Part shown: piece after piece, positions 48,619-57,226 of the stretch
Position numbering within the stretch: the first letter of the stretch is position 1
Layout of the letters: each line of letters begins with the position of its first letter
From: Rhabdaerophilum sp. SD176
GTDB taxonomy: Bacteria > Pseudomonadota > Alphaproteobacteria > Rhizobiales > Beijerinckiaceae
DNA length: 64,000 bases
Direction: 5' to 3'
Assembly: GCF_030143245.1 (NCBI RefSeq)
Contig: NZ_JARJNS010000002.1
Location: 62,001-126,000, forward strand
The notes under the pieces: model-generated
Seen by the model: the letters and a program-made list of their open reading frames with translations, nothing else
Database searches by the model: none
What the model was told of the DNA's origin: nothing
Program-made: the position numbers and the translations under genes

Positions 48619-49740
48619 ATGCATGTCATGCCGGGCAGGGTACGTTGTTGGATTGCGGCTCTCGCGATTGCGCTGGGCGCTGCAGGCTGCGCCAGTTCCG
48701 GCCGCAACGCCGTGGCGGTGGTCGAGCAGCCACTGCCGGAAGGGGCGCGGACAGTTGAGCTCCATGTTGCGACAACACGCGCGCCGAACGGGCAGGACAC
48801 GCGAGAATTTTCCAACAATCGTGCCGCTACGCTGCATTATGCAGCCTATGTGGTCACCATCCCGCCCGGACACAAGTCCGGAGCGATCGAGGTGGGCGAT
48901 GACCATCTGAACCCGGCCAACGGCTTCACGGTTCTCAGCGAAAGGCGGCTCGACCGGGCGCAATTCGAGCGCGAGATCCGGCCCAAGCCCGGCAATCCCC
49001 GGCTCGGTATCTTTGTCCATGGCTACAATACCGGCTTCCGCGATGCGATCTTCCGGGGCGCGCAGATGAAGGCGGATTCCAATTTTCCGGGGACCCTTGT
49101 CCTGTTTGCCTGGCCCTCGCAGGGACAATTGACCGGGTACCTGACGGATCGGGATTCCTCCACCTATTCGCGCCAGTATCTGGCCGAACTCATCGAGCTC
49201 GCGGCTCGGGGCCGGAAGGCGGGCACGTTCGGCATCCTGGCGCACAGCATGGGGACCTGGCTGACCGTTGAAACGGTCCGGGATCTGCGGCTGGCGGGGC
49301 GTTGGACCGGCTTGCCGAAGCCGAAGGTGACGCTTGCGGCGCCGGACATCGATATCGACGTGTTCCGGACGCAGATGCAGGCGATTGGCCCGCTGGATCC
49401 ACCCATGACCGTGTTGACCTCGCCGGATGACCGGGCGCTGAAAGCCTCGAGCCGCCTTGCCGGCGGCTACCAGCGGCTCGGCGCCATGGATGTGAAGGAT
49501 CAGCGCCTGCTGGACATTGCCCAGCAGGCCAGGCTGCGCGTGGTCGACATCTCCTCGCTCGATTCCGGCGACAGTTTCCACCACGACCGGTTCGTCATGC
49601 TCGCCAAGTACCAGCCCCGCCTGCAGGAGCTCGAGAAATCCAGCGGTGCGGTCCGCGGGGCGGGCGCCTATGTCTTCCGGACGCTGGGGACCGTGGTTTC
49701 CTCACCTTTCCAGCTGGTCGAGACCGTGATCGCTGAGTGA
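48619..49740 (+). CDS. Alpha/beta-hydrolase lipoprotein (DUF900 family)
   Basis: This 373-residue protein has a lipoprotein signal with lipobox AAGC, C24, and an alpha/beta-hydrolase fold of the DUF900 family: GIFVHGYNTGFRDAI oxyanion region, the nucleophile elbow AHSMGT, and a histidine in FHHDRFVML near the C-terminus. The strand before (LVLFAWPSQG) is the family signature. Substrate unknown; it should face the periplasm or outer membrane. It follows the tRNA and precedes the rhlE-type helicase. Confidence 0.88.
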   Translation: MHVMPGRVRCWIAALAIALGAAGCASSGRNAVAVVEQPLPEGARTVELHVATTRAPNGQDTREFSNNRAATLHYAAYVVTIPPGHKSGAIEVGDDHLNPANGFTVLSERRLDRAQFEREIRPKPGNPRLGIFVHGYNTGFRDAIFRGAQMKADSNFPGTLVLFAWPSQGQLTGYLTDRDSSTYSRQYLAELIELAARGRKAGTFGILAHSMGTWLTVETVRDLRLAGRWTGLPKPKVTLAAPDIDIDVFRTQMQAIGPLDPPMTVLTSPDDRALKASSRLAGGYQRLGAMDVKDQRLLDIAQQARLRVVDISSLDSGDSFHHDRFVMLAKYQPRLQELEKSSGAVRGAGAYVFRTLGTVVSSPFQLVETVIAE

Positions 49741-49999
49741 CATGCCCCGCCGCGGGGGTATCGCACCTTGACATTGCGGTGCAGCAAGCGCATGACAGGC
49801 ACAGAACGTCAGCGCCAGAACGGCGCGTGTGCAAAGCAGCGTGGTTGCGCCGATCCTCTCAGCGAGATGCGGCGCCGGCTTTCCCCTTCAATCGTTCGTT
49901 GATCCGACAACCCCATCACGCGGGTTGTTCCAGAAGGCCCCGCCAGCAAGGCTCGCGGGTCCGGTCGCGTTGCCGCGACCTTCTCCGAAAGTGTTTCCC
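49741..49999 (+). promoter_or_regulatory. Promoter and structured leader before the rhlE-type helicase
   Basis: This 259-base gap has TTGACA at 49768-49773 and a weak -10 about 17-18 bases on. The -35 overlaps an inverted repeat TTGC-N6-GCAA (49774-49787). Two stable hairpins follow: ACAACCC/GGGTTGT at 49907-49928 and GGTCGCG/CGCGACC with a TTGC loop at 49963-49980, the second followed by TTCT and ending 19 bases before the chosen start codon. Such a leader could make translation depend on RNA structure; this is inference. Confidence 0.45.
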
Positions 50000-51304
50000 T
50001 TGACCAGTTTCTCCGATTTCCAGCTCCTCGCGCCGTTGCAGCGTGCGCTTGCCGCCGAGGGCTATACCCAACCCACCCCGATCCAGACGCAGGCCATTCC
50101 GCAGGCGATGGCCGGTCGGGATCTCCTGGGCATCGCCCAGACCGGCACCGGCAAGACAGCGGCCTTCGCGCTGCCGATCCTGCATCGGCTCGGCAAGTCG
50201 GGTACGACCCGGAAGCCCGGCACGTGCCGCGCGCTGATCCTCAGCCCGACCCGCGAACTGGCCAGCCAGATCGCGGAGAGCTTCCGTGCCTATGGCAAGT
50301 TCATGCATCTCTCGATCGATGTTGTCTTCGGCGGCGTGCCGATCGGCAAGCAGATCCGCCGGCTTCAGCCGGGTGCGGATATCCTGGTGGCGACGCCGGG
50401 CCGCCTGCTCGACCTGATCGACCAGCGTGCCCTTTCGCTGCGCGATCTCGAGATCCTCGTTCTCGACGAGGCGGACCAGATGCTCGATCTCGGCTTCATC
50501 GTGCCCCTCAAGCGCATCATTCCGATGCTGCCGAAGAAGCGTCAGAGCCTGTTCTTCTCGGCCACCATGCCGAGCACGATTTCCGGCCTCGCCGACGCCT
50601 TCCTGACGGATCCTGTCAAGGTGGCGGTGACGCCGGTTGCGACCACGGCAGAGCGTGTGACGCAGGGTGTGATGTTCGTGCAGGGCGGCGCCAAGCAGGC
50701 TCTGCTGGAAGCGGTGCTGCGCGATGAAAGCATCGACCGCGTCCTCGTCTTCACCCGGACCAAGCACGGTGCGGACCGCGTCGTGAAGCATCTCGTCAAG
50801 TCGGGCATCGAAGCCAGCGCCATCCATGGCAACAAGAGCCAGGCGCAGCGCGAACGGGCCCTCGGCGCGTTCCGCTCGGGCGCTTGCCGGGTTCTTGTCG
50901 CCACCGATATCGCGGCCCGTGGCATCGATGTCGAGGGCGTCTCGCATGTCATCAATTTCGAGCTGCCGAATGTGCCCGAATCCTACGTGCATCGAATCGG
51001 CCGGACGGCCCGCGCCGGCGCGGCGGGGATCGCCCTGTCCTTCTGTGCGTCGGACGAGCGGCCCTTCCTGCGGGATATCGAGAAGCTGACCCGCCTGCCG
51101 ATCCCGGCCCTGCCGCTGCCGGAGGGTCTTCCTGCCGATGCCGCGATCATCCGGGAGAGCCAGCCGGCCCGCCCGGCTCCGCATGGCCGGCAGGGCAAGG
51201 AGCAGCCGCGCGGTGGCCGGCCGCATCGCCGGCCGAACAGCCCGCACCAGCGGCCCGCGCAGTCGGAAGCTGGTGCCGGCGCACGGCATAACGGCCGCCG
51301 CTGA
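50000..51304 (+). CDS. DEAD-box RNA helicase, RhlE-type
   Basis: This 434-residue ATP-dependent RNA helicase has the Q motif (YTQPTPIQTQAIP), Walker A AQTGTGKTAAFALP, the DEAD box in VLDEADQML, motif III SAT, ATDIAARGIDVEG and HRIGRTARAG, then a basic, Arg/Pro/His-rich tail. Such enzymes act in ribosome assembly and RNA decay, often at low temperature. The frame is open from 49829; TTG at 50000 is preferred because GAAAG is 8 bases upstream and the protein then starts TSFSDFQLLAPL as in relatives. GTG at 49991 is an alternative. It is convergent with the amidase gene. Confidence 0.92.
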   Translation: MTSFSDFQLLAPLQRALAAEGYTQPTPIQTQAIPQAMAGRDLLGIAQTGTGKTAAFALPILHRLGKSGTTRKPGTCRALILSPTRELASQIAESFRAYGKFMHLSIDVVFGGVPIGKQIRRLQPGADILVATPGRLLDLIDQRALSLRDLEILVLDEADQMLDLGFIVPLKRIIPMLPKKRQSLFFSATMPSTISGLADAFLTDPVKVAVTPVATTAERVTQGVMFVQGGAKQALLEAVLRDESIDRVLVFTRTKHGADRVVKHLVKSGIEASAIHGNKSQAQRERALGAFRSGACRVLVATDIAARGIDVEGVSHVINFELPNVPESYVHRIGRTARAGAAGIALSFCASDERPFLRDIEKLTRLPIPALPLPEGLPADAAIIRESQPARPAPHGRQGKEQPRGGRPHRRPNSPHQRPAQSEAGAGARHNGRR

Positions 51305-51319
51305 GATCCGGTTTCCGCA

Positions 51320-52810
51320 TCAATCGAAGGCGCGGAACCCTTCGCTCATGGCGAGGGGTGGCTGCGCCTTCAGCCATTCGATGTCCGGCTCCGGCCGGGC
51401 GGTGTCTTCCGAGCCTGCGAAGATCGTTTCCAGCGCCCTGGCAGCGGCGAGCACCTTCAGATCTCCGCCTCTCGGCCCGACAATCTGGATTCCGAACGGC
51501 ATGCCTGCGTGATCGCGCCCGACAGGAATCGCGATTGCCGGGTGGCCTGTCAGCGTGACGGCATAGGCCAAAGCCAGCCACTGATAGTAGGTCCGTGTCG
51601 GTTGCCCGTCGATTTCTGCCGGATAGAGCTCGCGCCAGGCGCGCGGGCTGATCGTGATGGCCGGTGTCACGAGCAGGTCAAACCGCTCGAAGAACCCCTG
51701 CCACGACCGGTACATTGCCGTCTGCAGCGACAGCGCACGCGCCACATCGACCGCCGTGTACCGGAGGCCTTCCGCAATCTGCTGGTGGATATTGGGGCCG
51801 ACCTGGTCGGGATGGCGCTCCGCCAGTTCCCGGTGCCGGCCCAGGAACATCACCCCGCGCAGGATCCCGAACGCCTCATCCGCATCACGGCAATCCGGAT
51901 GCGTTTCCTCGATCGATCCGACTTCCCTCGCAAGGCGCGCGCATTTCGTCGCGAAAACCGTCCGGATCGCGCTTTCCGTCGGCGCGAAGCCGAGATCGGC
52001 GGATACAGCGAGCCGCATTCCGCGGAGCTCGACGGGTGGCGGATCGGCGAAGAGCGCCGCCTCGACCCGGCCTTCATGGGCAATGACCGAGATGGAATCC
52101 GTTGCGCTCCGTTCCATCATGCAGGAGGCCATCAGGCCGGCATCGGCGACATTCCGGGCCATCGGTCCGAGCTGGGCCAGCTGGATCCAGCTCATGTTCC
52201 GGCTGTCACTGGCGACCAGCCCCGGCGAGGGCCTGTAGCCGACAATCCCGTTGAAGGCGGCCGGGTTGCGGAGTGAGCCGCCGGTATCGGACCCCGTGGC
52301 CAGCGGCACCATGCCGGTAGCGACCGCCACGGCAGATCCGCCCGAGGAGCCGGCCGCCGAGCGCGACGGATCAAACGGATTGCCGGTCACGCCATGCACG
52401 GCATTGCGCGTATTTCCGCCGGCACCCCATTCGGGCGTGTTGGTCTTGCCGATCACGATCGCGCCGGCCCGTCGCAACATGGCGACGATCGCCTCGTCCT
52501 TCGCGGCCCGGTTCGCGGCAAAAAGTGGCGAGCCGAACGTTGTCGGCAGGCCCTTTGCATCGATGAGATCCTTCACGGCCAGCGGCAGGCCGTGGAGGGG
52601 GCCCAGCGGATCGCCGCGCATGATCGCGGCTTCCTTTTCCCTGGCCTCCGCCAGGGCGCCCTCGAAATCCCGGGCGATCATGGCATTGACCGCCGGATCG
52701 ACCGCCTCGATCCGGGCGATGCAGCTCTTGACCAGTTCAACCGGCGAGAGCGCGCGAGAAGCCATCGCCTGCCGCGCAATGACGGCAGGGAGATCACAGG
52801 GTTCGGCCAT
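51320..52810 (-). CDS. Amidase, amidase-signature family
   Basis: This 496-residue amide hydrolase has the Ser-cisSer-Lys triad of the amidase-signature family: lysine in PLAVKDLIDAKG, the Gly/Ser-rich GSSGGSAVAVATG and the nucleophile region GSDTGGSLRNPAAF. No cysteine-rich or C-terminal extension is visible. The substrate is unknown; it could be an aryl or aliphatic amide rather than Glu-tRNA. It lies 6 bases behind a Bug-type binding-protein gene under a MarR-type regulator, so a small amide or acid is a likely target. Confidence 0.9.
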   Translation of the reverse strand: MAEPCDLPAVIARQAMASRALSPVELVKSCIARIEAVDPAVNAMIARDFEGALAEAREKEAAIMRGDPLGPLHGLPLAVKDLIDAKGLPTTFGSPLFAANRAAKDEAIVAMLRRAGAIVIGKTNTPEWGAGGNTRNAVHGVTGNPFDPSRSAAGSSGGSAVAVATGMVPLATGSDTGGSLRNPAAFNGIVGYRPSPGLVASDSRNMSWIQLAQLGPMARNVADAGLMASCMMERSATDSISVIAHEGRVEAALFADPPPVELRGMRLAVSADLGFAPTESAIRTVFATKCARLAREVGSIEETHPDCRDADEAFGILRGVMFLGRHRELAERHPDQVGPNIHQQIAEGLRYTAVDVARALSLQTAMYRSWQGFFERFDLLVTPAITISPRAWRELYPAEIDGQPTRTYYQWLALAYAVTLTGHPAIAIPVGRDHAGMPFGIQIVGPRGGDLKVLAAARALETIFAGSEDTARPEPDIEWLKAQPPLAMSEGFRAFD

Positions 52811-52816
52811 GGATGC

Positions 52817-53791
52817 CTACTCTGCCTTGATGCCGGCCTGGGCTGCGATGGCCTTCATCGCGGCGATCTCGGCGGCGATCGTCGCCGACCAATCCGGATA
52901 GGTCCTGTAGGCGGGTTCGAAGCCGGCCTTGAGCATCTTCTCCTTCATGACCGGGTCCTGCAGCATGGCCGCCACAGCATCCGAAAGCACCCTGCGGGCA
53001 TCCGCCGGCACACCCTTTGCCGTGACGAGCGCGACCCAGGACGAGAGGTCGATGTCCTTGTATCCAAGCTCCCGGAGTGTCGGCACGTCCGGCATCATGG
53101 CCGATCGGCTTGCCATCGTGACGGCGAGGGGCCGGATCTTGCCGGCCTCGACCTGCGGTTTCGCCGCGACGATCGTGTCGACCAGATAGGGAATATGCCG
53201 GGCCACAAGGTCATTCATGGCCGGGCCACTGCCGCGATAGGGAACATGCACCATCCGGATTCCCGCCGTGGCCTTGAACCACTCGCCGCCGAAATGCGAG
53301 ACGGTGGCATTGCCGAAGGAGGCCATATTGAGCTTGTCCGGTTCGGCCCTTGCGGCCGCCACAAGCCCCGCGACGTCCCGGACCGGGTTGTCGGCATGGG
53401 TCAGCAGCACAAGGCCGATCGTCGCGAGTTGGGCGATCGGCTCGAAATCCTTCGTCGCGTCATAAGGAATCTTCGGGATCACGGCGGGATTGAGCGTGAA
53501 GGTCGAATTGGAGCTGAGGAACAGGGTGTAGCCGTCCGCCGGGGCAGCGATCAGCGCCTGTGCGCCGATGATCGTTCCGGCTCCGGGCCGGTTGACCACG
53601 ATCACCGACTGGCCGAGCCGCTTCTCGAGATCTCCGGCGATCATGCGGGCGAAAATATCGGCCGCGCCGCCGGGCGCATAGGGCGCGATGATCTGGATGG
53701 TTTTCTCGGGGAAGCGGGTCTGGCTCATGGCCGGGGAAAACCCCGGAAAGGCGAGCAACAATCCCAGAAACACGGATAAAAGATGTGCCAT
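52817..53791 (-). CDS. Tripartite tricarboxylate transporter substrate-binding protein (Bug/TctC family)
   Basis: This 324-residue periplasmic binding protein has a signal peptide (residues 1-26, ending AMSQTRFP) and the Bug-family motif KTIQIIAPYAPGGAADIFARM, then VVVNRPGAGTIIGA and PADGYTLFLSS. Bug proteins bind carboxylates, amides or aromatic acids. No TctA or TctB membrane subunits are adjacent, so it is an orphan binding protein, as is common in this family. ATG 53791 is chosen for its GGAGGGC ribosome-binding site and signal peptide. It is divergent from the marR gene across a perfect palindrome. Confidence 0.92.
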   Translation of the reverse strand: MAHLLSVFLGLLLAFPGFSPAMSQTRFPEKTIQIIAPYAPGGAADIFARMIAGDLEKRLGQSVIVVNRPGAGTIIGAQALIAAPADGYTLFLSSNSTFTLNPAVIPKIPYDATKDFEPIAQLATIGLVLLTHADNPVRDVAGLVAAARAEPDKLNMASFGNATVSHFGGEWFKATAGIRMVHVPYRGSGPAMNDLVARHIPYLVDTIVAAKPQVEAGKIRPLAVTMASRSAMMPDVPTLRELGYKDIDLSSWVALVTAKGVPADARRVLSDAVAAMLQDPVMKEKMLKAGFEPAYRTYPDWSATIAAEIAAMKAIAAQAGIKAE

Positions 53792-53856
53792 GATGCCCTC
53801 CTGAAGACATGAGCCTGACCGGTGTTTTCCGGCAAGGCGGCCCTCAAGGGAAGCCT

Positions 53857-53897
53857 TATTTAGTTGATTTGTCAATAATTGACAAATCAACTATATG
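53857..53897. promoter_or_regulatory. Perfect 33-bp palindrome covering two divergent promoters (MarR operator)
   Basis: The arms TAGTTGATTTGTCAA (53861-53875) and TTGACAAATCAACTA (53879-53893) are perfectly complementary with a 3-base spacer TAA. Each strand carries TTGTCA inside the palindrome and a -10 17 bases further: TATATG (53892-53897) towards marR and TAAATA (53862-53857) towards the binding-protein gene. One dimeric regulator bound here would block both promoters. Confidence 0.8.
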
Positions 53898-53927
53898 ATC
53901 CGCCCCATCCAGCGCGAGTTCTGTGCC

Positions 53928-54386
53928 ATGTCGACCCATGATCTCGAGAACCTGATCACGTTCCGCCTCGCGCGCCTTGTCTCGGAGCTGAACCGGCAGA
54001 GCAACCGCCTGCTGCGGCAGACCGGTGGGCTGAATGTTCCGGAATGGCGCGTGGTGTCGCTGCTCGGGAAGGGCGGGGAGATGAACGGACGGCAGCTGGG
54101 CAGCCTCGCCCGGCTGGATCCGGGCCTTCTCAGCCGGACACTGAACGGCCTCGAACAGCGGGGGCTGATCCTCACGACACGCCGCCCGGATGATCGCCGC
54201 GCTGTCTGGGCCAGCCTGACACCGGCGGGATGGGATGTGGAGAAGGCGACGCGGCCCGTCATGCTCGCGCGGCACGAGCGCCTCATGGCATCGTTGTCGT
54301 CGGAGCAGCAGGCCATCATCCTGCCGTTGATCGATCAGCTCTCCCAGACCATTGCCGCCGAGAATGCCGCCAGCGGCGAGGAATGA
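53928..54386 (+). CDS. MarR-family transcriptional regulator
   Basis: This 152-residue winged-helix regulator has the MarR recognition helix (LARLDPGLLSRTLNGLEQRG) and wing (TTRRPDDRRAVWASLTPAG). The frame is open from 53895, but that ATG overlaps the predicted -10 element and lies upstream of the expected transcription start, so the ATG at 53928 (MSTHDLENLITF) is chosen; it also gives the usual length. It probably represses itself and the divergent binding-protein/amidase operon through the palindrome between them and may sense the substrate. It is convergent with the Lrp-type gene, with no bases between their stops. Confidence 0.88.
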   Translation: MSTHDLENLITFRLARLVSELNRQSNRLLRQTGGLNVPEWRVVSLLGKGGEMNGRQLGSLARLDPGLLSRTLNGLEQRGLILTTRRPDDRRAVWASLTPAGWDVEKATRPVMLARHERLMASLSSEQQAIILPLIDQLSQTIAAENAASGEE

Positions 54387-54851
54387 TCAGAAATCCAGCT
54401 CCGCATTGTCGATGACCTCCTTCATGACGAAGAAGGTTCGCGTCTGCCTGACGCCGGGCAGGCGAATCAGCTGGTCGCCATGGAGCAGGTTGAAATCGGC
54501 GATGTCGCGCACGCGGATCTTGAGGAAGAAATCGAAGTCGCCGGCAACAAGGTGGCAATCCAGCACGAAGGCCAGCTTCCGGATCGCGGCCTCGAACGCG
54601 CCGAAGCTTTCCGGTGTCGAGCGGTCCAGTTCGACGCCGACAATCACCAGCGTCCCGCGCTCGACCTTCTGCGGCGCGATCTCGGCCCGGACCTGGCGGA
54701 TATAGCCCAGATCGAACAGGCGCTTCGTGCGCCGGTGGCAGGTTGCCGGGCTGGTATGGACCAGGGCTGCCAGTTCGGCATTCGACATCCGCCCGTCCTG
54801 CTGCAGCAGCTTGAGAATCCGGCGGTCGACACGGTCGATTTTCTCGTCCAT
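54387..54851 (-). CDS. acdR: Lrp/AsnC-family regulator of ACC deaminase
   Basis: This 154-residue Lrp/AsnC protein has an N-terminal helix-turn-helix ([31 protein letters not shown]) and a C-terminal RAM domain ([38 protein letters not shown]). Start 54851 (MDEKID) is preferred over 54866 since GAAAG is 8 bases upstream; a 7-bp inverted repeat covers this spot. Position divergent from acdS matches the known AcdR arrangement, in which AcdR activates acdS in response to ACC. The symbol is by context and family. Confidence 0.85.
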   Translation of the reverse strand: MDEKIDRVDRRILKLLQQDGRMSNAELAALVHTSPATCHRRTKRLFDLGYIRQVRAEIAPQKVERGTLVIVGVELDRSTPESFGAFEAAIRKLAFVLDCHLVAGDFDFFLKIRVRDIADFNLLHGDQLIRLPGVRQTRTFFVMKEVIDNAELDF

Positions 54852-54866
54852 GAAAGAATCTTTCAT
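54850..54866. promoter_or_regulatory. Inverted repeat at the acdR start
   Basis: ATGAAAG-AAT-CTTTCAT forms a 7+7 bp palindrome at the acdR start codon; a related half-site TGAAAGA occurs at 54905-54911 in the AT-rich intergenic region before acdS. These may be Lrp-type binding sites for AcdR. The rest of the 153-base gap is AT-rich with no clear hexamers. Confidence 0.4.
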
Positions 54867-55004
54867 TTTACAACTGACTTTGGAATTTCAATCAATCAAA
54901 ATAGTGAAAGACTTGCAATCACGATCAGCAAAGGCCTGATCTTCGGGAGCACCTTTCGTTTTGATGATGGTAATTTGCTGCCCTCAATGCCAGGAGGCCG
55001 TGCC

Positions 55005-56024
55005 ATGATCCGACTCGACAAATTCGAACGCTATCCGCTGACCTTCGGCCCAACGCCGATCGAACCGATGCGCCGGATGAGTGCCGCCCTCGGCGGCAAA
55101 GTGAATCTTTTTGCCAAGCGCGATGATTGCAATTCCGGCCTTGCCTTCGGGGGCAACAAGCTGCGCAAGCTCGAATACATCGTGCCGGATATCCTGGCGA
55201 AGAAGGCCGACACGCTGGTCTCCATTGGCGGAGTCCAGTCGAACCATACCCGCATGGTCGCCGCGACGGCCGCGAAGCTTGGCCTGAAATGCGTCGTGGT
55301 GCAGGAAAGCTGGGTGCCCCATGAGGATGCCGTCTATGACCGCGTTGGCAACATCCTGTTGACCCGCCTGATGGGCGCCGACAGCCGCATCGTGCCGGAC
55401 GGGTTCGATATCGGCATCCGCAGGAGCTGGGAGGATGCGATCCAGTCCGTCAAGGATGCCGGCGGCGTACCGTATGGCATTCCGGCCGGCGCTTCGGTGC
55501 ACCCCTATGGCGGGCTTGGTTATGTCGGTTTCGCCGAGGAGGTCCGCAAGCAGGAGGCCGAGATGGGCATCCGCTTCGATTACATCATCGTCTGCGTTGT
55601 CACCGGTTCCACCCAGGCGGGCATGATCGTGGGCTTCGCCGATGACAACCGCGCCGACCGCGTGATCGGGATCGATGCCTCGGGCACACCGGATCAGACC
55701 CGCGAGCAGGTGCGCGCGATCGTCGACAACACGGCCGGGCTGGTCGAGCTCGGCCGCCCGGTGCGCGACGACGAGATCGTGATCCTCAACGACTATGCCT
55801 ATCCGGCCTATGGCATTCCCAGCGCCGAGACCAACGAGGCGATCCGGTTCGCTGCCCGCACGGAAGCGATGATCACCGACCCGGTCTATGAGGGGAAGTC
55901 GATGCAGGCGATGATCGACCTTGTGAAGAAAGGCTATTTCCCGGCCGGGTCGAACGTCCTCTATGCCCATCTCGGCGGCGCGCCGGCGATCAACGGCTAC
56001 AGCTACACCTATCGCAACGGCTGA
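55005..56024 (+). CDS. acdS: 1-aminocyclopropane-1-carboxylate deaminase
   Basis: This 339-residue PLP enzyme cleaves ACC, the precursor of ethylene in plants, to 2-oxobutyrate and ammonia. The PLP lysine is K52 in [10 protein letters not shown]; the residues that separate ACC deaminases from D-cysteine desulfhydrases are present as Tyr295-Glu296 (VYEGKSM) and Leu323 (AHLGG), each shifted by one from the well-studied Pseudomonas enzyme. The ATG at 55005 has an AGGAGG ribosome-binding site; the longer open frame from 54480 is spurious. The divergent Lrp-type gene is the likely regulator. Confidence 0.95.
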   Translation: MIRLDKFERYPLTFGPTPIEPMRRMSAALGGKVNLFAKRDDCNSGLAFGGNKLRKLEYIVPDILAKKADTLVSIGGVQSNHTRMVAATAAKLGLKCVVVQESWVPHEDAVYDRVGNILLTRLMGADSRIVPDGFDIGIRRSWEDAIQSVKDAGGVPYGIPAGASVHPYGGLGYVGFAEEVRKQEAEMGIRFDYIIVCVVTGSTQAGMIVGFADDNRADRVIGIDASGTPDQTREQVRAIVDNTAGLVELGRPVRDDEIVILNDYAYPAYGIPSAETNEAIRFAARTEAMITDPVYEGKSMQAMIDLVKKGYFPAGSNVLYAHLGGAPAINGYSYTYRNG

Positions 56025-56030
56025 GGCCGG

Positions 56031-56057
56031 CGGCCCCGGACCTTTTTTCCGGGGCCG
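56031..56057. terminator. Strong hairpin between acdS and idnD-like gene
   Basis: A 10-bp stem CGGCCCCGGA/TCCGGGGCCG with a 7-base loop (CCTTTTT) lies 6 bases after acdS and 8 bases after the end of the convergent dehydrogenase gene. The T residues are in the loop and no T-run follows, but position and stability suggest a bidirectional transcription stop. Confidence 0.55.
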
Positions 56058-56065
56058 GCTCCTGC

Positions 56066-57130
56066 TCAGGCGAAAGCGAGCTGGACCTTCATGGCCCGGC
56101 TCCTGTCTGCCGCGAGATCGAAGGCGCGCTGCGCCTCGCGGAAGGGAATGATTTCGGTCAGCAGCGGCATCGGGTTGATCCGGCCCGAGACCAGCGCCTG
56201 CACGGCCGTCCGGAATTCGGTGCCGAACCGGAATGTGCCGCGCATGTCGATCTCCTTGGCCACGGCCGTGTTGATCATCAGTTGCGTCTCGCCGCCAAGG
56301 CCCACCAGCACGAGGATGCCGCGCGGCCGGATCACGTCCATCGCCGATCGGATCGCTGATTGATGACCCGAACATTCGAAAACCACGTCGAAACTGCCCT
56401 TGTTTGCGCTAAAGGCGGTCATCTTCTCCGGTTCGCGGGAGACATTGACGCCGATATCGGCGCCGATCTTCAGTCCCATCGCGATGGCGCTGTCCGAAAC
56501 ATCGGTCACGGTGATCTCGCTCGCGCCGGCATAGCGCGCCGCCATGATCGTCAGCGCCCCGATCGGGCCGCAGCCCGTGACAAGGATGCGGCGGCCGGAA
56601 AGCGGGCCAGCCCGCTCCACGGCATGGAGGCAGACGGCCAGCGGCTCGGCAAAGGCGGCGCGGGCAAGGTCGAAATCAGCCGGAAGCTTCTCGCATTGCG
56701 CGGCCTCCGCGACCAGCATTTGCCGGAACCCGCCGCTGACATGGGGGAAGCGCATGGCCGAGCCGTAGAACAGCATGTTGAGGCAATGGATCTGCAGGCC
56801 GGCCTGACAATAGCTGCAGGTGCCGCAGGCCCGGGCGGGGTTGACCGCCACGCGATCGCCGACCTGCAGGGCGGTTACCGCCCGCCCGATGGCGGTGACC
56901 GTAGCGGAAAACTCGTGGCCAAGCACGAAGGGCTGACGGACCTCGATCGCGCCGATCCGGCCATCGAGATAGTAATGCAGGTCCGAGCCGCAGATGCCGC
57001 CGGCGGCGATAGCCAGCTCGACCTGCGTTTCGCCGATCTCCGGCACCGGGACCGGCTCGACCTTGAGCACGCGTGCGGCGTGGCAGACCACGCCCAAGGT
57101 TGACCGCTGCGATGTTTGGCCGTTCAACAT
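56066..57130 (-). CDS. idnD: Zinc-binding alcohol dehydrogenase, L-idonate 5-dehydrogenase-like
   Basis: This 354-residue medium-chain dehydrogenase has the catalytic-zinc motif GGICGSDLHYYLDG, GHEFSATV, a structural-zinc cluster (ACGTCSYCQAG with a further Cys in IHCLNM) and a Rossmann segment GCGPIGALTIMAAR. The combination and the SDR gluconate dehydrogenase next to it point to L-idonate 5-dehydrogenase, which forms 5-keto-gluconate. The ATG at 57130 is chosen; the frame remains open to 58045 but reads antisense through the next gene. It is divergent from the SDR gene with a 96-base gap. Confidence 0.85.
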   Translation of the reverse strand: MLNGQTSQRSTLGVVCHAARVLKVEPVPVPEIGETQVELAIAAGGICGSDLHYYLDGRIGAIEVRQPFVLGHEFSATVTAIGRAVTALQVGDRVAVNPARACGTCSYCQAGLQIHCLNMLFYGSAMRFPHVSGGFRQMLVAEAAQCEKLPADFDLARAAFAEPLAVCLHAVERAGPLSGRRILVTGCGPIGALTIMAARYAGASEITVTDVSDSAIAMGLKIGADIGVNVSREPEKMTAFSANKGSFDVVFECSGHQSAIRSAMDVIRPRGILVLVGLGGETQLMINTAVAKEIDMRGTFRFGTEFRTAVQALVSGRINPMPLLTEIIPFREAQRAFDLAADRSRAMKVQLAFA

Positions 57131-57226
57131 GTTTCCCCGCAAGGTCCCGCGCGCCGGGACCGAATTTGTTATCCTTGTCCCTATCACGGCACAATGCGGC
57201 CGGCAGGGCAACCCAAAGGTGCAGAC

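Noticed and set aside
48264-48818. Minus-strand frame of 184 codons ending in WIRTSGLQFRKLPLYPAELR
   Set aside because: The end of this frame is the reverse complement of tRNA-Arg, a well-known source of false protein predictions, and it also runs antisense to the alpha/beta-hydrolase gene.
49768-49788. TTGC-N6-GCAA repeat as a polyhydroxyalkanoate regulator (PhaR) site
   Set aside because: The repeat is short and no phasin or PHA gene is nearby; kept only as a possible operator in the leader entry.
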